Positions 59,406 through 64,000 of a stretch of 64,000 nt of DNA are shown piece by piece. A model generated the notes under the pieces. That model saw only the letters and a list, made by a program, of their open reading frames with translations, was not told where the DNA came from and made no database searches. Source of the stretch: Lachnoclostridium phytofermentans (GTDB lineage Bacteria; Bacillota; Clostridia; Lachnospirales; Lachnospiraceae); NCBI RefSeq assembly GCF_000733755.1, contig NZ_JPOF01000003.1, forward strand, positions 653,501-717,500. Reading direction: 5' to 3'. The position numbers and the translations under genes are program-made. Each line of letters starts with the position of its first letter. The first letter of the stretch is position 1.

Positions 59406-60566
59406 TTAAATAACTCTTACCTTTAATACACCATCAATTGCTTCTAATTCTTTCACAAATCCCTCTGTCACCTCAGTACATAAATCAAGAACCGTGTATG
59501 CAAAGTCACCTTTACTCTTATTTGCTAAGTTCTCAATGTTGATATTTTTTGAGGAAAATACGGTCGTAAATTGAGCAAGCATGTTTGGTTTGTTTCTATG
59601 ACATATCGTTACACGAGTACCTGCCTGGCAAATTCCAGCATCTAAGCTAGGATAATTCACGGAATTAACAATATTACCATTCTCGATATAATCACGAAGT
59701 TGCTTTACTGCCATAACTGCACAATTATCTTCCGACTCTTCTGTAGAAGCACCAAGATGAGGAATTGCAATTACTCCTTTCATTGAAGCAGTTTTAGCAT
59801 TAGGGAAGTCCGTTACGTACTTCTTCACCTTACCAGACTTTAAAGCCTCTCCCATAGCATCATCATCTACCAAGAGATCACGAGCAAAGTTAAGGATTAC
59901 AACCCCATCTTTCATCATGGCTAAGGTTTCTTTATTTATCATCTTCTTTGTATCATCAAGTAATGGCACATGAACTGTAATATAATCACACTCTTTGAAT
60001 ATTTCTTCTCTCGTTTTTACGTATATGATATCTCGCGATAAGTTCCATGCATGCTCAACAGAAATGTATGGATCGCAACCAAATACCTCCATACCAAGTC
60101 TATTTGCAGCATTCGCTACAAGAACACCAATCGCTCCAAGACCTATAACACCAAGCTTCTTTCCCTGAATTTCAGATCCAGCAAATTTTGCTTTCTCTTT
60201 CTCTACAAGCTTTGCTACATCGGAATCCTCTTTTACTGTCTGAACCCAGTTGATACCACCGTTAATATCACGAGCAGCTAAAAGCATTCCGGCTACAACT
60301 AATTCTTTTACACCGTTTGCATTCGCACCTGGTGTATTAAATACAACAATACCCTGCTCTGCGCATTTATCTAATGGTATATTATTAACTCCTGCACCTG
60401 CACGGGCAATTGCTTTTAAGTTAGCAGAAAACTCCATATCATGCATTGCTGCACTACGAACTAATACTGCTTCTGCTTCCTCAACTACATCGGTTTTTAC
60501 ATAGTTATCATTAAATATATTTAGTCCAACTGGTGCAATTGGATTCAAACAATTATATTTTGTCAT
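59406..60566 (-). CDS. serA: D-3-phosphoglycerate dehydrogenase
   Basis: Oxidises 3-phosphoglycerate with NAD, the first step of serine synthesis. The 386 residues form a split substrate domain, an NAD domain with GVIGLGAIG near residue 140, the substrate Arg in ILNFARDLLV near 225 and the catalytic His in AIPHLGASTEESE near 273. The last 70 residues form an ACT domain, the usual site for serine feedback. It lies 19 bases after serC, so the two are an operon. Confidence 0.95.
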   Translation of the reverse strand: MTKYNCLNPIAPVGLNIFNDNYVKTDVVEEAEAVLVRSAAMHDMEFSANLKAIARAGAGVNNIPLDKCAEQGIVVFNTPGANANGVKELVVAGMLLAARDINGGINWVQTVKEDSDVAKLVEKEKAKFAGSEIQGKKLGVIGLGAIGVLVANAANRLGMEVFGCDPYISVEHAWNLSRDIIYVKTREEIFKECDYITVHVPLLDDTKKMINKETLAMMKDGVVILNFARDLLVDDDAMGEALKSGKVKKYVTDFPNAKTASMKGVIAIPHLGASTEESEDNCAVMAVKQLRDYIENGNIVNSVNYPSLDAGICQAGTRVTICHRNKPNMLAQFTTVFSSKNINIENLANKSKGDFAYTVLDLCTEVTEGFVKELEAIDGVLKVRVI

Positions 60567-60585
60567 ATCTTATCTCCCCCCTGAC

Positions 60586-61668
60586 TTAGGCGTTCTTTTC
60601 TTCGAACTCCTTCATGAATGCAACAAGTTTCTCTACACCTTCGATTGGCATCGCATTATAGATACTTGCTCTCATACCACCAACAGTTCTGTGTCCCTTT
60701 AAATTCACAAATCCCGCAGCTTTAGCTTCTTTCACAAACTTCGCATCCAATTCTTCGGAACCAGTCACAAATGGAACATTCATTAAAGAACGATCCTCTT
60801 TCACAACAGTTCCTTTAAACATCTTGCTTTGGTCAAGGAAATCATATAGAATTTGCGCTTTCTTCTCGTTATGAACCTTCATTGCTTCAAGTCCGCCTAT
60901 TTTCTTAAGCCACTTAAATACTTTCCCACAGATGTAAATACCATATGCAGGTGGTGTATTATACATAGACTGGTTATCAACATGAATCTTATATTGAAAC
61001 ATCGTAGGTGTTCCCGGTAAGGTATCCTCAGTAATCAAGTCCTCACGTATAATTACAATAACAACACCAGCTGGCCCAATGTTCTTTTGAACACCACCAT
61101 AGATTAAACCATACTTCGTAACATCTACAGGCTCTGATAAAAAGCAAGAGGACACGTCAGCAACTAATGTTTTTCCCTTGGTATTTGGAAGTGTCTTAAA
61201 CTTTGTTCCATATATCGTATTGTTCTCACATATGTAAACATAGTCAGCATTCTCACTGATAGGAAGGTCGGAACAATCAGGAATATAAGAAAATGTCTTA
61301 TCAGCAGAAGAAGCAACTGCATTCGCTGTACCATATAGCTTAGCCTCTTGATATGCTTTCTTAGCCCATTGCCCTGTAATAATAAAATCTGCTACTTTGT
61401 TTTTCATCAGATTCATAGGAATCATAGCAAATTGTGAAGAAGCACCACCCTGTAAGAAAAGCACCTTATAGTTGTCTGGAATATTCATTAAATCACGTAA
61501 ATCCTGCTCTGCAGTATTGATGATTGCTTCATATTCCTTAGAACGATGACTCATCTCCATAACGGACATCCCAGATCCGTTATAATCAAGCATCTCTGCT
61601 GCGGCTTCCTTTAATACCTCTTCTGGTAAAACCGCTGGTCCTGCTGAGAAATTATAAACTCTACCCAT
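60586..61668 (-). CDS. serC: Phosphoserine aminotransferase
   Basis: A 360-residue PLP enzyme converting 3-phosphohydroxypyruvate to phosphoserine with glutamate, step two of serine synthesis. N-terminal signature VYNFSAGPAVLPEEVL; PLP Lys in YGGVQKNIGPAGV near residue 196; HRTVGGMRASIYNAM near the C-terminus. AAGGAGG precedes the ATG. First gene of serC-serA; serB is not adjacent. It is preceded by a promoter and a leader of about 190 bases with a stable multi-hairpin structure. Confidence 0.96.
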   Translation of the reverse strand: MGRVYNFSAGPAVLPEEVLKEAAAEMLDYNGSGMSVMEMSHRSKEYEAIINTAEQDLRDLMNIPDNYKVLFLQGGASSQFAMIPMNLMKNKVADFIITGQWAKKAYQEAKLYGTANAVASSADKTFSYIPDCSDLPISENADYVYICENNTIYGTKFKTLPNTKGKTLVADVSSCFLSEPVDVTKYGLIYGGVQKNIGPAGVVIVIIREDLITEDTLPGTPTMFQYKIHVDNQSMYNTPPAYGIYICGKVFKWLKKIGGLEAMKVHNEKKAQILYDFLDQSKMFKGTVVKEDRSLMNVPFVTGSEELDAKFVKEAKAAGFVNLKGHRTVGGMRASIYNAMPIEGVEKLVAFMKEFEEKNA

Positions 61669-61691
61669 TTGAAAATCCTCCTTAATCCTAT

Positions 61692-61703
61692 GATAACGTT
61701 ATC
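61692..61703. promoter_or_regulatory. Palindrome near the serC ribosome site
   Basis: A perfect 12-base palindrome GATAACGTTATC, about eight bases upstream of the ribosome site. It could be a small RNA hairpin or a protein site. Confidence 0.35.
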
Positions 61704-61727
61704 CTAACACTATGCCGAAAGTCTACT

Positions 61728-61807
61728 TCTTTATCACACCATCTTTTAAGTCATGCTATGACACAAGCTTTATGCTTAGAACAACTTGTGATAAAGATTC
61801 TTATAGC
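61728..61807 (-). ncRNA. Structured leader RNA of the serC-serA operon (candidate cis-regulatory RNA)
   Basis: Perfect 11-bp closing stem TCTTTATCACA (61797-61807, first in the transcript) with TGTGATAAAGA (61728-61738). Inside are two hairpins: AAGC-loop-GCTT (61765-61777) and GTCAT-GCT-ATGAC (61750-61762), giving a three-way junction. It lies between the serC promoter and start codon. No T-box, SAM, purine or ZTP core is recognised. It is inferred from base pairing alone. Confidence 0.5.
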
Positions 61808-61864
61808 CTATTATCAGCCATTCAAAGCTTTGCTTAATAACACTGCGCCACTTTAATACACTAC

Positions 61865-61893
61865 ATTATAAAGCTTTGTCAAAATTTAGTCAA
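61865..61893 (-). promoter_or_regulatory. serC-serA promoter
   Basis: On the complement: TTGACT (61888-61893), a 17-base spacer and TATAAT (61865-61870). The predicted leader is about 190 bases. Confidence 0.8.
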
Positions 61894-62255
61894 TAACTTT
61901 GTATTGAAATTTGAGAGCTTATTATAATTAAAAAGGTATATCAAAAAGCTCTGCAAAGACTTCTTGTTATACCATTGATTAATTATAACATATATTGATT
62001 TTAATACTATCCATTTTTTACATAATAATTGTGATGACTTTTATATTATTACTATACTTAATAGCCCAAAATAGTTCCTAATAATACCATAGTGTCATAA
62101 TGTTTCTTAAACAACTAAAATAAAAGTTATTCATCCATTCGAATACAGATCTTCATACTGTCCTGCTTTTTTTATAGAAATATATGAATCCCTTCTTAAT
62201 CCTATCAGATATGATTCAATTCTATGTTATCTTAAGATAGATAATATGTAAATAT

Positions 62256-62316
62256 TTATCCACTGCTCAACCAAAAAAAGAAACTGTTATCCACAGTTTC
62301 TCTAGATTTATCCATA
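62256..62316 (+). other. Cluster of three DnaA-box-like sequences
   Basis: TTATCCACT (62256-62264), TTATCCACA (62287-62295, exact consensus) and TTATCCATA (62308-62316), all in one orientation within 61 bases. The middle one lies partly in the loop of the rRNA terminator, so coincidence is possible. Confidence 0.4.
62273..62301 (-). terminator. rRNA operon terminator
   Basis: An 8-bp stem AGAAACTG/CAGTTTCT (62279-62286 and 62294-62301) with a seven-base loop, followed on the minus strand by T7. About 160 bases downstream of the 23S 3' end. Confidence 0.85.
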
Positions 62317-62335
62317 TTGTTGTTATCTTTAAACA

Positions 62336-62380
62336 AAAAAAAGCATACTTCGTGAATTTTCCTTGCTATGAATAAAAAAA
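62336..62380. repeat. Dispersed element, copy C
   Basis: A run, then GCATACTTCGTGAATTTTCC, TTGCTATGAAT and an A run; aligns with copies A and B. It lies between the 23S gene and its terminator. Confidence 0.5.
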
Positions 62381-62463
62381 TAGTAAAAAATAAGAGATAC
62401 TCTCATTCTTCACTATTCATTCTCTTTAAATAACTTCACATTGATTTTTTAAACAAACCTTTT

Positions 62464-64000
<1,537 letters not shown>

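Larger units (their letters stand above)
61894..62463. other. Region between serC promoter and 23S rRNA
   Basis: AT-rich, no gene. It holds the rRNA terminator, three DnaA-box-like 9-mers and dispersed element copy C. No 5S rRNA or tRNA gene is seen. Confidence 0.6.

Overview
The window is low-GC Firmicute DNA and probably comes from a cellulolytic Lachnospiraceae/Clostridium, most likely Lachnoclostridium (Clostridium) phytofermentans. This rests on a tandem pair of non-cellulosomal cellulases (GH48-X2-CBM3 and GH9-CBM3c-X2-X2-CBM3), a type III glutamine synthetase, a clostridial-type single-chain PurL, strong GGAGG ribosome binding sites and consensus TTGACA/TATAAT promoters. The species name is inference. 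Nearly all genes, and the 23S rRNA, lie on the minus strand, as expected when replication moves with transcription on that strand.

Layout. 1-2.4 kb: 5' part of purL, divergent from an MraY-family transferase (2.8-3.7 kb). 4-8 kb: a LysR regulator converging on azlCD and two abutting AspA/AstE-family genes, one of which has lost its active site. 8.4-14.3 kb: a CUT1 sugar ABC transporter (binding lipoprotein and two permeases, no ATPase) flanked by AraC and LacI regulators. 14.7-19 kb: leucine genes leuB, a small membrane protein, leuC, leuD, then an isochorismatase-fold hydrolase. 19.4-22.3 kb: HAD hydrolase, LysR, mutY. 22.5-28.8 kb: a lipoprotein, then a MoxR-DUF58-transglutaminase operon interrupted by four 94-bp hairpin-forming tandem repeats. 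29-35 kb: cel48-cel9. 35.6-39.3 kb: htpG under a perfect CIRCE operator, a DUF5721-like gene, a TraX-like protein. 39.4-46 kb: a GlgX-like protein with all catalytic acids replaced, an ABC-F ATPase, a BspA-like leucine-rich-repeat lipoprotein and a small lipoprotein. 46.2-53.8 kb: glnN, a 13-bp minisatellite, mscS, glgB, a DUF624 protein, mannose-6-phosphate isomerase. 54-59 kb: a methyltransferase, a heterodimeric ABC exporter, xpt. 59.4-61.7 kb: serC-serA behind a long structured leader. 62.5 kb to the end: 3' half of a 23S rRNA gene, with a terminator and no 5S gene after it.

How the genes work together. The cellulases and the sugar transporter serve plant-polymer degradation. glgB, the GlgX-like protein and the isomerase touch glycogen and sugar-phosphate metabolism. 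leuBCD, serCA, glnN and azlCD form an amino-acid theme, and purL and xpt a purine theme.

Less ordinary signals are: (1) a 24-nt hairpin-plus-Shine-Dalgarno module at the same distance from the start codon of three unrelated genes, with a relative before cel9; (2) a leader RNA upstream of serC with an 11-bp closing stem around two hairpins; (3) the 94-bp tandem repeat in the transglutaminase operon; (4) two apparent pseudoenzymes (AspA-like and GlgX-like); (5) a roughly 45-bp dispersed element beside three terminators.
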